Counted from the first letter of the stretch, positions 49,501 to 64,000 are shown. The stretch: DNA of 64,000 nt from Thunnus maccoyii (GCF_910596095.1 NC_056540.1:15023501-15087500), one strand, 5' to 3'. Notes: generated by a model not told the origin, from the letters alone. A program made the numbers and translations.

Positions 49501-50992
49501 GTAGTTCCTATTGTTGATAGGAGTGACATCAAAGAGATTTATTTGCATTAGATTCTGTTTGTGCTTTGTTGGGGATTGCTTTTTTTTGAGTTAATAGGTT
49601 TTGTAATTAGTTTCAAAAGCACAAGGATTATTCATTTTTCTCAACACAGGGGACTGAGTATTGCTTAGTTGGGATTTAATGCATGAAATTAAAGTAACAC
49701 TGCTTTCACCTTGCCAAGAGAGGTATAACCTTAGATTGAACCTTTTCTCTGTTAGGATATTCTGGCCCTCTGAAGGAAATTCCTCATGAGAAGTTCAACA
49801 CAACAGTAATCCCCAAATCCTACTCTTCCCCTTGGAGGGAAGCTTTGGGAGACAGGGAAGAGCTCCTGGCTGTCCTCAGTAGCCAGCTGCCCCAGCTCCC
49901 ACACAGACAACAGCCTGCCAACTACAGGTGCTTCAACAGGTAAAATCCTACCTTCATATCTGCACTTCCAGTTGAGGTTCAGTTCAACTAAATGAACTAG
50001 ACGTGACTAGAGAGCTTGGGGAAGATAGGATCAGTTTGTAGTTAGAGAAAATGACATGTTCACCTCAACTAAAATGATTCAATCCTGTTCTGTGGAAGCA
50101 CATGTTTTCAGACCCACCCATCTTCAAATAGACCCCCAGATGACCTAACCATGTTATCCATCACAATCATCTCTTCCCTCGGCTCCACTCCATGTTTCCA
50201 CAGTTTGAAAAATAATCCAGTCTCTGGCTTGCACCTCCTTGGACTGTAGCTGCGTGATGGCTATTTTGAACCCTGGTTCTTGAAAGATGATCCACCGGGT
50301 TTGCGAGCTTTTAATGCCCCAACACAAGACAGATTACGCACGAAAGGGAATCACCTTTCTCATGGCACACAAGGAAGTGCATCACACCGGCGAGGCAGAA
50401 CAAAGGTTAAACTCGGGCAGATGGAGAAATAGAGAATATATGAAAGCCAAACTCAGACTGTACTCATTTAGTCAGTCACTCGCTCTGCCAGCCAGTCTGG
50501 AACTTTACCCTCTGTGGAGGGATCTGTTTACACCCCAAAGATTATTATGAAATTATGAAGCCTTAATTAAATCTGAACTCAACTAATAGTTAGAGCAGCT
50601 ATGCAAGTAGAAGAGGTTGAGTTCACTACACAGTCATCCTGAATCCCCCAGTGGGCGTAGAGTTAAATGAGAGATGACCAGATATCATGTACCATCTGAA
50701 GGTTTTCCCCCTTTATGGGAAGGAGTGTGAGCCATGTGATACTTCTGCCAGGAACATGAAACACAATGCTTCCACCCTGCTTAGTAAGGACTTTTCTTTG
50801 TCTCTCAGATCTGCCATGCCATTCGGGGGCGGTATGGCCAGCAAGAGGGTGATCCCAGTGATTGGCTTTGAGGCAGTGGAAGCCCAAAACCTGCCCAGCA
50901 TCGCTCTGGAAAACATGTGTCGACGGCCCAATTTCAACAGAGCACCCCGGGGATGGGGAGCTGATTACTCCCCAGAATCTAATGAACTATGA
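46593..50992 (+). CDS. myoz3: myozenin-3 (calsarcin-3)
   Basis: Five coding exons: 46593-46677, 47675-47838, 48973-49126, 49756-49939, 50809-50992. They total 771 bp and 256 aa with consistent phases (human MYOZ3 is 251 aa). The product is a Z-disc scaffold that binds alpha-actinin, filamin C, telethonin and calcineurin in striated muscle. Family signatures are LNLGKKMSVPKDVMMEEL (31-48), NRGSRMFQERQKRV (53-66), APGYSGPLKEIPHEKFN (133-149), YRCFNRSAMPFGG (192-204) and RPNFNRAPRGW near 236. The C-terminus ESNEL resembles the class III PDZ ligand of myozenins (E-S/T-D/E-D/E-L) with Asn in the middle. MYOZ3 rather than MYOZ1 or MYOZ2 is chosen for the short central region and for the neighbouring rbm22. 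The acceptor before the ATG lies 9 bp upstream, so 5'UTR exons precede it. Four consecutive ATGs make the exact start ambiguous. Confidence 0.92.
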
Positions 50993-51487
50993 AAAAAAAA
51001 AAAGCTGATAAGCTAAAGACTGATATATGCTTGCTCCTCTCCTCCTACAAATGAAAGATCCATGTTTATCAGTAGATACTGCAGGGGAGAGGGAAAAGAA
51101 AAAAAACACTCCTGCATGATATAGCAAGTGCTTTGCTACTGCTGAGTGGTTTGACCAGCTGAGGCTAACTCGGGATAATGGAATCAACAGTTCATTACCA
51201 GTCGAGTCCAGGCAGGACAATGCCGCCACAGGCCGCTCAGTCCTACCTATCCTTCCTTTGCTCTTAGCAGTATCTTATCCAATCGATGACCAGACTTCTT
51301 GTTGTGTTTTTCCAACCCCCCCCCCCCCCAGTCTCCATCTGATTCTGTTCACACTATGGCTCTACATCTTTATCTCCCCTCATCAAGGTGCATGAATATT
51401 GATGAATAATGTACACTCTGAGATGATGAATGACAAAATTGAGTCACTTTAATGACAAGTGAAAACAACGTTCAAAGAAAGCCTTAC

Positions 51488-51535
51488 AATAAACTAAGTC
51501 ATTATGCTGTGGAATATTAAGATTGTGTCAATAAA
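51488..51535 (+). promoter_or_regulatory. myoz3 poly(A) signals
   Basis: AATAAA at 51488-51493 and again at 51530-51535, about 500 bp after the stop codon. Confidence 0.6.
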
Positions 51536-51768
51536 AAATAAAAAAAAAAGAATGAACAGTTTTAAAAATCCCTCAGATTTCCCCTCCAAATGATACTTAA
51601 ACAATGTGACAAATGCAAATTTCACCTTAAGTATACATTTTCATATGTACAATGGCTCCAGTTATAGGAACCCTTTATAACCATATGGCTCTGATCACAT
51701 TGGCCAGTACTCATGTTTCAGGTCATTTACTATGTTAACGTCCGCTGTTTAGATGCTGTTCTAGCACT

Positions 51769-51774
51769 TTTATT
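51769..51774 (-). promoter_or_regulatory. rbm22 poly(A) signal
   Basis: AATAAA on the minus strand about 250 bp after the rbm22 stop. It faces the myoz3 signals, so the two genes converge with roughly 240 bp between signals. Confidence 0.6.
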
Positions 51775-52022
51775 ACTGCAAGTGGTGACAAAGTCATCAT
51801 GTAAGATCCTGGTTGTCGTCGTTCCAGACACAGATGGTGCTCGTTCAGTTCATTCGCTGCGCTGCAGGTGGCACAATAAATCTGATGTTATCCTGTATTT
51901 TCTACCAGAAGTGGTCTGCAGGTTTCAGGCTCACGAACAGCATCTCAAGTGAAAGCACCGGACCAGGTCTGATGTAAGGAAAAGAATGACACCTAATCAT
52001 AATAATGATTTCACTCTGGCAG

Positions 52023-55000
52023 CTAATCGCCATGGCGTGAGCCGTGTGCAGCATGAGCACCCATGCGCTGAGGATCCTGGGAGGGGTAGTGGATTTGACC
52101 TGGAGGTCTCATGCTCATGGGAGGGGGCATAGGTGGAGCCATAGGGCCCATGGGGTGGAACATCGGTGGGCCGAAACCTGGGGGAGCAAAAAAGGACAAA
52201 GACGATACAGCGTTATGTATCCTACACACCTTACTGCTACATGATAAATAAATTAGTCTCAGCAGCTCTGAATAAATTGGGCAGACATAAAACCAGATTG
52301 TAGTTTCAATTTCCAAAATTAATCCAAGAATAAACTAATTAGAATTACATTTTACTTCATATTTGATCACCGTACACGTCATACACATGTAAGCTGCATT
52401 TATTTGATTATGGTTGTGATTTTACCTGGAGGAGGCGGGTTGATGCCTGGAGGTGGAGGCAGAGCAATGTTCATGACAGCAGGAGAGGTGCTAGGGTCCA
52501 GGTTGAAGTAGTTTGCAGGAGCCTCTTCATCAAGCGCTGGTGGTGGTGGTAGAGCTACAATACAAACAGAAACAGGATTGAATACAAACAAATAAATGTC
52601 CGCAATAATTCCAATTTTGGTTTCCACTATCAATCCCAATAGGAATGACCAAAAAAAAGATGTGAAAGAGTCGACACTTACTGATAGAATTTAGACATTT
52701 TTTTGATTTAATGACTAAATAATTACCTTTGCAAGACGAACGTTAAGTATATTGTGAACTTTCTACGCTGTCACTCAGAGACTAACGTTAGCGGAGCAGC
52801 AAACTCAAGCAGTAACAAACCAGACCAACTGACCAACCAACACTGCAGCTTTAAACAACTTAAACCAACTCTGAGGTGAAGAGAATAACTCAGTGCTCAG
52901 TCTGTTTCACCTCAGACACCCTTTGCCCGCTCAGCATGTTGGACAGAGATGTCTTTCCCCGGAGCTGACGGTGCAGCAGAGAGGCTGCTCTCCTCTGCTG
53001 GAGACATGACGTTAATAACAACACAGAGGAGCACTCCGCCTCCCCCTTAGTTTGTTATTCTCATACAGGCAGGAGACTGTAAGATGCTTTTAAATGAATT
53101 AGTTCATTAATTAAAGCAGCGCCAGTGAACGGTTTGGCACACAGTATAGTGGAGCAAGAGACTGAAAACGGTGCCCCCCTTTTCTTTTCATTCAATCAAG
53201 CATCAGTTTTGAATAGAGAGTTGATTCTGAATCGAATCTGCCCCCAAGTATCGTCATAGTATTAAATCAGGAGATAAGCATGTCGTCCCAGGCCTACAAG
53301 CTTTATTTATTTTTCATATTTTTGTGTCATGTTGGTATAAAATTTCAATACCTATGGACACTTTTTTTCTGTCAAATCATTTTTTTCCACTTAAGTACAC
53401 AACACTAAAAAAGGTGCGTGCACAAACAGTGGTCACTGCACCACGCATGTTCTCCAACCTTTGCCACCTTTGTCTCAAAAAACCCAGCGAAAACTGTGTT
53501 TAGTAGAGATGCACCGATACTGATATCAGATATCAGTCCAATACTGACTCAAATAGCTGGATCGGGTATCAGGTGACAATGGACCAATGTGGTATCAGGT
53601 ACCATTATTTTAATAAATAACAATTCAATAAAATTATATCTATGTATTTATTTGTTACATTTTGTTTTAGAAAGTTAGGAAAGCAAAGTTTAAGTCAAGC
53701 CTGATGTTGCTTTACACATAAAAGAATGATCCCAGTCTCTTCCACACAGCGAGGCTGACAGCTTATTAAACAAACTCAGTATCTGCTGATACCCAAAGAC
53801 CAGGTATCAATATTGGGACTGAAAAAGTTGAGCGGTGCATCCCTATAATTAGACAAAATAAGACTCACATGGCTATATCATTCTGCACACACACACGTTT
53901 CAACTCTTTGTGTGTTTGCAGACTTACCTCCAGGCAGCCCAGGTACAGGATCCAGTCTGGTACCCATCTCACTGACACCATCTTTTATGCCCTCCTTTCC
54001 TCTTGCTGCCTGAGACCTAAAAAGACAAACCATATTAGTTATATACAGTATATTAAACTACATCGCTTACTTTGTCAAATATAACTGGATTGTGTACAGC
54101 AGCAGAATTGTGTCCAGGATAGAAAATTTCAAGTGTCCTGCTGTTCTCAATTTCTGTAAAGTAAAACTCTTACTGTGTCGGTAATAATCATATTTCAAAA
54201 GCACAGCAATCAGTATTATAATTTGTGACTGTGACAGTAGCATTATTCCAGGTTATTACTTTCTGACACCACCTGGCATTTAATGAGAAAATTACTATAA
54301 ATATTTCTATCTCCTCCTCACGGGCTCCACTTACTGCAGATATATGGAAGCTGACAATTTTCATCAGATGGCCAGAATGAGATTTTTTGGGTTGCATCCA
54401 CATACTGAATGACTGCATGAGCTACTCATATGGATTCGGTGTTCGAAGGGGTCAGAGTGGGAACAGACACCCTAATGCTCAACTTACATCTTCTTGATCA
54501 GCTTCTTACCTTCCCCACTTGACAGTGAGCCTCCGTCCATTGATGATAAGCTTGTTGAAGGACTTCTCGGCAGCCATTTCAGCCGACTGACGCGTAGCAA
54601 ACTGGATGAAGGCGCACTGCTGCCTCTGGACTATGGTAATGGTACGAATCTCACCAAACTGGTAGAAGTGACTCCTGCGATAACAGAAATACGAGCTCAG
54701 ATAACCTAAAACACTTGACTCAAAGTTTCAAAATCGTAACAATGGCCACAGGTTATACGAGAGCTTGTGATGAAACACAAATCCTTACTTGAGATCTCCA
54801 TCTGTGACAGTATCTCCCAGACCCCCTATGTAGAGGGTGGTGATGGACTTGTCCTCTGGTGGGTCCAGTCGGGGCATGGTCGAGGCCCGCTTCAGCAGCT
54901 TGTCAGCTACTGGATCATTGATACCATAATAACGGTCCTTTATGTTCTGGTCAGCAAGTGGATCATCGGGATCTGTGGGCTTCTCGTGTCTGTGAAACCA

Positions 55001-58000
55001 CAAAGACAAATGTTCACACAGAGCTGTAACATACAATTCAGATAATAAGCAGTAAGTATTTTGATATCACAGCACCAGGTTTGAGCCCTGATACACTGCA
55101 ACAGTTGGCTGTTGTGTGAAGTACCGCTCACCTATAGGGACACTCCTCCCCTCTCTTACACTCTCCCTTCACCCAGAAAGAGCAGATGTGCGGCCGGTTC
55201 CTCTTGTAGTACGGTGTTGTCCGAGCCAGTTTCAGCAACATATCGCTAGAGCTGGTAGCTTTACCTAGCTGGCCCACTGCCCGTGTGCCGTCAGAATTGG
55301 CTATCTGAGAACACAGAGGTCCAAACAGACATGAAGGACTGACGACAGGAAAATCAGAATCTTAACAAGGATTATTATCAACTAGTTAGGGAGGTCCTGA
55401 TTTGACTCAACGAGATGTTACAGGTCAACCAAAACTCTAAAGTGCTGCTGATGGTTGAAATCTGCATTAAACGCCAATACTTCTGTTCATTGCAGAGATG
55501 AAGACAGTCTGACCAAATCATGTCCAATCCTACGACACTACACAAAAATATTGTGAGAAATTCTTAAAGGAAAGTTGGAATACATGTTTTATTTTCTTAA
55601 TAGAAGATTATTCAGCTATAAAATATATCTTAATGGCTTAACCAGTGTAAATGTAGGCACATTGTAGAGTAATGAGCACTGTCAGATCTATTATACAGCT
55701 AAAAGGAAGGTATAGTATAAATTAAGATAGTAAAATAACTGACTCACACTCTGTATCAACAAATATTCAATATTAAAAAACTCAGATAAGGGATGAAGAA
55801 ACATGATCAGGACTTTCCAATAACTAGTGTAATGATCTGCATGCATCAATAAAAACAAATATACCTCTCTCTCCATGTTCTGTGTGTAGTACTCTTTGTT
55901 CACATCTGACTTAGGAACTTCGTCTTTAATAGCAAGACCAGTGTCTCGGACCTGGATGGGCAAACCTGTTAAACACAATATGTGACAGGGGGTTAAACTC
56001 AGATATATACTATATGCTGTGAGACATAAAACATGTACACAGGCCAAATCAGAAGTAAACAGTTGCAGACTCACCGTACTCCAGGTCTAGCAAACATGTC
56101 TGACAAACATTCTTCATTTTACTGCACGTCTGACAGACCTCCGTCTTCTTGAAACGCATCCGTGTTCCCGGACACCAACGGAACACGGTAAAGGGTCGAG
56201 CACAGATCTAATGGGCAAAGAATGAAAAAAAAAAAAAAGTATTCTTACTTTAAACTGTGTTTCGTACGATCAAACTATGTTGTATGTTGCATGATTATGA
56301 TTTTAGGTATTTTACAAAACATACCTTGCATTCTTTCCCATATTTCTCCTTGGTCTGTAAAACAAAACATAGATAAATTAAATTAGAACCCACACACCAA
56401 ATTATGTCAACTCAAATTCACAAAGACACTAATGCTCACTCACCATACGGATGTACGGGTTTTCTCCTAAACATGTCTGACACAGAATTGGAAAATCCTG
56501 TAAGACAAAGAGATGCTCATTTAGTAAAAACAAACAAAAAAAAAAGCACCATATCTGTCCATCATCTAACAGCACTCAGATATAAGTGTCTGAAGCTGTA
56601 ACTTGACCTACAATCTCTGTTTTACTTTCTACTCTGGGCACCTTGATGAAGTTACAAGTGTGAATACACAGAATGTTATTGGACTTACTTTGCCATCTGT
56701 TGAAGGATGCTGTTTCAGTCCAAGTGCTAGCTGCTTAAAAATGACCCCACATTATCCCTCTGCGGTCTGAGACATTTTTTTTCTATTACTGGTGCCTTGA
56801 CTCTCTTAATAGATGAACATTTGTATAAATTCGGTGCTGTAAGTTACAAGCAAATAATTGATATCTTTTTCAGCATAAATTGGGCTATGTGAATGTGTGT
56901 GCCGCAGTGATATCACATGACATATTATAAGAACAAGTGACGGCTCGTTGTAACGGCTGAACGATGCGCTGCAGGACAGTTTTTAAAGTAAGTTGCTACA
57001 TACATCCATTACAGAGATATTATTAAAAGTACCAACTGAGTGCTTTTGCAATGGTAGATGAATGATAAGACCCAAGGGGATGAATTCATCCTCCCCACAG
57101 CATCAGCCAAGCATCTAAATATAAGCGGCTTGTATGACACAAATGTCAACTACATAGTCTAGGGTTGCCAAGTTTGTATTCTGGTGTCTTGATAAAACCA
57201 ACATTGGCTAAAGGCCCGCTTGTGTCATAGCTCAAGAGAGGAAACTGATTTGTTGCCTTTTATAGTAGGGCCACAAAAATACAGTTGCTTCACGTGAAAA
57301 TATTAAACTAAAGAGTAAGAATTGGTAAATATGTGAAAACTTCAATTTACCTAAAATACCGTTTGGATAAATAAATACATTCCCCACAACAATGACCAAG
57401 ATGACTATCATGACAATTAGCACAGCTCAAGTAATTATCAGTAACACAAGGTGCGTCTACTGGGAATTATAAGGTGCCCTTTCGTAAATCCTCACTTGGA
57501 CAGACGGCTTTTTGGATCAACATGTGGAACTCTTTACCTACAGAACTCAAAATAGACCATGATGGGATGAATTAAAACTCAAACTGAAACAGCTTCTAAA
57601 GAGGGATGAGTCATGTAGTCATGAGTCATCTGGTGCTTGTTATTTTATGAAACTTTTATAATATATTTGTTTATGTTTTGTGTTGCTTTGTATTTTAAAT
57701 GCCCATCTAGGAACAGGCATTGCAAACTACCTTAGGCTATAAATGCTGTTCATGATATATTCTTGTCCCTATACAAATAAATATTAAATATAATAAGACA
57801 TGTCTCCTGAACTGAGAGATGTTAATAATACACACACACCACTTTTCAAACACTTCATGAGTCAGAATATAAGCTAAAGACAATTGGACCTGTGCGGTTA
57901 GCCACCTTTTTTTTCCTAGGATGGTGAAGTCATGACCCACCCGACTCTGTCTCTGATTGGTTAGTACTTGTTGCCTTTGTTGGTTGGGTTCACATGTCTA

Positions 58001-59329
58001 TGGTTGGGTTGGTTAGGTTTAGGCGTGAGGAGTGAGATTGGTTAGCACAGACACAGACGCTGCAATTGGCCTGTTGCTATGATACATCTGTGAGCTGTGG
58101 TCTGACCTGGAGCACAAGGAAAGCTAAAATGATGGGGACAAAGACATAAAGGGCCATTTACAAAATGTAAAAACTTTCTGCACATTTCATGTACATTAAA
58201 TTATATTGTTTAAGGATGTCTCCACAAGTATTAACCAAGGAAAATAGGCCAAATCCATGTTTGACAAACGTGAATTTATGAATTTTTTATGACAATGAAT
58301 TATTCTCAACCATGGAAGTAATTCAGTTCATGTACTATAAGCCTAACGTTGATACACACTCCTCTCATGGGCATCTAGCAGCTCTTACAGCCCAACTATC
58401 GTGATTCTAAGTAACTGGAGACATTTTTTTCACTCCACGTAGATCTTAAACCCTTGAATATAAAAAAGAGTCATTAAAATCGGTAGAGAAATGTAAACGT
58501 AACAGTGCTTTTTATACAGAAAACCGCAGCTCCCAGGTTTACTTGTATTTGTTTACAGAGTCTTGCCCGGTCCAATATGGCGGCGGCGACGTTGACGTAC
58601 GATCCAGCGGCCAATGCGGCGTCTACGTATATGTGTCTATGGGTAAGAATATGAGGGTGAGCCAATCAGAGGCAGAGTAAAGAGGGTCATGACTTCGCCA
58701 TCCTAGGAAAAAAATATGGCGTCCGGTTAGCGGGCTCAGGTCTTTGCGTTTAGCTCCTAACTCAACTTTTAATACAAAACTCCGTCCAACACTGAAAAAA
58801 TAACGAACTCAATAGTATGACAGAGCGGCTCGATTCTGTGTTTCCCAACTGTGACTTGAATTTGGTCGCTAGTCACTTCACATCATTGTTGATGGCATTC
58901 TAGCGCTAGCATCATTAGCTTAGATAGCTAACACAACAATAACTACACGTTTAACCGCTAGATTTAAATAAGCCATGATTGTGAGAAAAATCTTGGATGT
59001 TTATCGCCCCTCGTTTGAAGCCCACTGACGACACTGCAAAGAAAAATTGTGATGTTATACGTACTAACACTGTAGTTAACGCGGATATGCGGAGACATGC
59101 TAAACAAGGTAGCAGCCATGCTTTAGCTGGGGGCTAACTAGCTATCTAGCAAACTGGCCCGGTTGGTGGCACTAAGCAGATTTTGTGATCATATTAACTC
59201 CTGGAATGTAACTGGAAATAAATGTGTTATAGTGAAAATCTCTACGGTATGAACAATTATGCCGATTAAACGTACCGCGTCTTCCCAGTTCTGTCTGTTG
59301 TAGGTGTTGGAGCCGAGTGACGTCGCCAT
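52023..59329 (-). CDS. rbm22: pre-mRNA-splicing factor RBM22
   Basis: Eleven exons: 59329-59276, 56497-56444, 56354-56325, 56207-56075, 55965-55865, 55304-55132, 54989-54789, 54674-54510, 54016-53928, 52554-52426, 52177-52023. They total 1284 bp and 427 aa, all phases agreeing (human 420 aa). RBM22 (yeast Cwc2/Ecm2-like) contacts U6 snRNA and the intron at the spliceosome active centre. The N-terminal region carries CxxC zinc-binding pairs (CQTC at 24-27, CKIC across the exon 3-4 junction, [14 protein letters not shown] at 70-83). A CCCH finger uses Cys165, Cys173, Cys179 and His183. An RRM at about 231-304 has RNP2 LYIGGL and an RNP1-like QQCAFIQF. The C-terminal third is Pro, Met and Gly rich. 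The start is unambiguous ([18 protein letters not shown]). The 2.8-kb first intron holds a foldback transposon. Confidence 0.97.
53504..53845. mobile_element. hAT-like MITE in rbm22 intron 9
   Basis: Ends tagagatgcaccgat (53504-53518) and agcggtgcatcccta (53831-53845) are inverted repeats with about 13 of 15 matches. The 'TAGGGATGCACCG' end type matches, from memory, a common hAT-derived MITE family. The interior repeats 'gatatcag/gtatcag'. No 8-bp target duplication was clear. Confidence 0.65.
57478..57630 (+). pseudogene. LINE-like C-terminal fragment, broken
   Basis: One frame reads ...[11 protein letters not shown] and, after a frameshift, ...[14 protein letters not shown]. This pattern (WNSLP, then FKxxLKxxL) is typical of the C-terminus of fish non-LTR retroelement ORFs. 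It is interrupted by stops and a frameshift and lies in rbm22 intron 1. Confidence 0.45.
57903..58723. mobile_element. 821-bp foldback element with 8-bp target duplication
   Basis: Long imperfect inverted ends share 'tttttcctaggatgg', 'gaagtcatgaccc' and 'ctctgattgg' at matching distances (57908-57960 and 58663-58718). The same 8 bases, CGGTTAGC, flank it at 57895-57902 and 58724-58731, consistent with an 8-bp target-site duplication. The interior has no recognisable transposase. It carries CG-rich 'aatatggcggcggcg' near 58574. It sits in rbm22 intron 1. Confidence 0.7.
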
Positions 59330-59333
59330 TTTG
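59317..59333 (-). promoter_or_regulatory. YY1-type and CRE-like motif at the rbm22 start
   Basis: On the minus strand the start codon is embedded in AAAATGGCGACGTCACT. This holds a YY1-type AAnATGGCG site overlapping the ATG and a GACGTCAC CRE-like site. Downstream YY1 motifs at the ATG are known in many TATA-less housekeeping promoters; function here is inferred. Confidence 0.5.
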
Positions 59334-59399
59334 CAGAGTGCGAGCCAAACGGGCCAAACAACCGGAGGTGTCAGACCACAATGCAACGCGCCAGAGAGC

Positions 59400-61800
<2,401 letters not shown>

Positions 61801-61809
61801 TGAGGAGTT

Positions 61810-62088
61810 GTGTATGTACTATGCATGTATGCGCATATCAGAGACAAAAATGCACTGCTCTGGCGCCTCCTGTCGACAGTTATGGGCCACTGCCGGTGCA
61901 CCGAGCTGCAGAAAGAGAGGGGCATTCTCAGATTTCCCGATTTCTCCCAGCCGCTGTGCCGCTTCCACATCACGGCCGACAGCAAACCGAGACGACGACG
62001 ACGACGACGACATGAACCCAGCGTGCTTCAACCCCGCAGTCACTGCAGCCGGCCCGCGTCGTCCCAGATTCACCTAGACTCAGACAAG
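61810..62088 (+). other. possible first exon of a gene beyond the window
   Basis: The stretch is clearly richer in GC and CpG than its surroundings and ends with the good donor aag|gtgagt at 62089. An open frame continues from 61810 through the donor to 62250 but shows no known motif, so the exon may be 5'UTR or N-terminal coding. It contains a (GAC) trinucleotide run at about 61990-62011. The start given is only the first in-frame ATG. No downstream exon was found in the remaining 1.9 kb. Confidence 0.35.
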
Positions 62089-64000
62089 GTGAGTATATAC
62101 ATCGACACAACACAAAGTCCCGTCGTCTCCGTGTTTTCGCACATGTTTGCAGAGACGACCGAGAGACCCCGCCGCTCGCTCGCTCTCCCAGGCCAGGCTA
62201 GTGAACGCTGTCTGGCGCAGACGGAGAATGAGGCCAGTTTTTCGGCCTGACTATCCCTCCGGCTGGAAACAGAAAGCCCCGGCGGTATAGTGGAGTCTCG
62301 GTACAGCTTTCAGCCCGTCCATACGGCAGCTAAAAGAGAGACAAGGCTAGCGTTATTTGTTCGAAGTTTGTGCTCAGGATAGAGCAGTGCCCGGCTGCTC
62401 TGGTCTGTGATTTAATATCGGAATTCCTTTATCCAGCCAGTATCCCGTAATGCAGCCCGGTACCAGCGACAACTTGTTTTTGTAACTTTGTAGCAGCCGC
62501 GACGTAGCCTATAGAGTATCACCAAATACTCGCTTTAAATTAGCTTTAACGGTCCAGCAACAATGTAGCAATTTACCTCCAAATGTTACAGTCTAATAAC
62601 GTGTCCCTTTGCAATGAAGGACTTGAAAAGGCCAAACGATTTTGTGTGCCAATTATAATTAAAGGTCGATACGGCTGTCTGCCACCTAATCTAGTAGCAC
62701 TGCACATGACAGAGGTGGACAAAAGAGCACCACGGGAATGCAACGATTGCTTCAACTCAGTTTGTCCATATTATTATATGAGGAAGTCGGGTTAATTATT
62801 AGCAATGATGACAGGGATTTTTGTGTTATGAGAAATGGTGCATCAGGCTGTTGTGTAGCTTACCTGTAGGAATCACCTGCAGGCTGTTTGTTACTTCTAA
62901 GATTTTAAAATAGTTTTGCATTAATTAAACATAAACTCTGTTTATGTGTGGAGGGGCAACAAAAAAGATACTGCTGACTTTGCATCATTTTCCAAATTAA
63001 GTTTGTGAGAAAGTAGGGCAGTTTGTTGTGCACTAAAACATATACATGCACCCAGGTGTTTTTTTTTTCTTTTAAAGATGTGGCTGTTGTACAATGCACC
63101 AGTGATGCAGTGTGTTTTTTTTTCCCAAATATGATCAGTCTTTTAACCGCATCAGCCTGCTTTGTTACTTTAAGGTGGAGCAAATGTCTTTCTCCACCAA
63201 AATAGCTGCGTCTATTAAGTACTATAAACATTTGACTCTGCTCTGTAGCAAAAGGGGCAGTCCAGACCTGCCTGAAATCTGTTGCCTTGGGGTTTTCAAG
63301 CGCGTGCGAGCGTGCACCTATGTGAGTAAGAGATTACTAAAGGAGAATGACTCACGATCAGAATGTATTTGCCAAAGTCATAAGGACTTTCCCTGCATTC
63401 CGCCTCAGCTGCAGAAGACATTCTTGAAAAGTGCTGTCCTTCTGGTTTTATGTATCAGGAGATTTATTTGACCAGTGCTTCACATTTTTCCTCCCATTCC
63501 CTAGCCATGTGTTGTTTATCACATATTCCACCCAGCATTTGTATAAAAAAAAAGAAAGAGAGAGCTTATTCCATTTGCAGATTAGATTAAAAAAGACTGT
63601 GGTTTCTGTCATTTGTTTGTCAAATTTGTGGAGAGCTGAATCTTAAGTTGCTTTCTATTTATCCATGCCAACTGTTTGTCTGGTTGTTCTAACCCTCCAT
63701 CTGACTGCTCCCACTGGCTGCCAAACATGCTGTGATCTAGCGCTTTCAGCTGATGAAGGCTGCCACAGCCATTTGATCGTATATCAGCATCTCTTCTCTT
63801 AGATATGCCTCAGAAACGCTGCAGCTCGGCTACAATGCCTACACATAGAGGTTGATAAAATACTGTAGGCTTGACAGTATTTGACGGATCATGTCACCAA
63901 ACAGTGTTTGGGCGTTTATCAGAATGAGACATGATCACAGACCGTTTGTCATTTTAGATTTTAGGCTTGAGCTGGAATCAGTAAGGAAAACGTTGTTTGT
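62089..64000. other. probable first intron or intergenic, no exon seen
   Basis: CpG content falls off after about 62550 and the rest is AT-rich. The open frames present (for example 63112-63471) have no supporting motif or splice sites. Confidence 0.35.

Noticed and set aside
52044-52244. Plus-strand frame antisense to the last rbm22 exon
   Set aside because: It is a shadow of the GC-biased Pro-rich coding exon.
58474-58665. Minus-strand 63-codon frame in rbm22 intron 1
   Set aside because: It lies inside the foldback transposon and has no motif.
63112-63471. 119-codon plus-strand frame near the window end
   Set aside because: No domain, codon bias or splice signals; it is in a probable intron.

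Overview
The window is nuclear DNA from a teleost fish, probably a spiny-rayed species. The evidence is short-intron genes whose products read as vertebrate orthologues (RGS14, ARL3-like, soluble guanylate cyclase beta-2, myozenin-3, RBM22), many long CA/GT microsatellites, and several repeat families typical of fish. All exon coordinates below were derived by hand from splice consensus, phase agreement and protein similarity. No search was run.

Layout. 1-3.6 kb is intergenic with one dispersed repeat. 3.66-4.25 kb (minus) holds a candidate four-exon gene for a 60-residue protein. 4.3-10.1 kb shows no supportable gene. 10.99-21.24 kb (minus) is rgs14, 15 coding exons, 555 aa. 25.24-28.52 kb (plus) is a seven-exon gene for a small single-Ig membrane protein I cannot name. 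29.62-33.18 kb (plus) is an ARL3-like small GTPase. 35.79-36.13 kb (plus) is a single-exon single-pass membrane protein. 37.25-44.31 kb (minus) is gucy1b2, 18 coding exons, 766 aa. 46.59-50.99 kb (plus) is myoz3, 5 coding exons. 52.02-59.33 kb (minus) is rbm22, 11 exons. Around 62 kb a GC-rich stretch ends in a splice donor and may be the first exon of a plus-strand gene lying outside the window.

The genes do not form a pathway. rgs14 and arl3-like act in G-protein signalling, gucy1b2 in cGMP and gas sensing, myoz3 at the sarcomeric Z-disc, and rbm22 in the spliceosome. Side-by-side MYOZ3 and RBM22 is, to my knowledge, also the human 5q33.1 arrangement, which supports orthology. myoz3 and rbm22 converge tail to tail with predicted poly(A) signals about 240 bp apart.

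The strongest oddity is gucy1b2. Its haem domain keeps the haem-ligand His and has a Tyr where NO-specific beta-1 has Ile145, which suggests O2 binding. Its cyclase domain keeps both metal-binding Asp residues but has lost the Asn and Arg that stabilise the transition state, and also the guanine-recognition Cys. The protein ends in a CaaX-like box. Other points of interest are the Ig protein with Cys-containing micro-exons, the 60-aa candidate gene, the ARL3-like N-terminal insertion carried on an 18-bp exon, and several foldback or MITE elements in introns.
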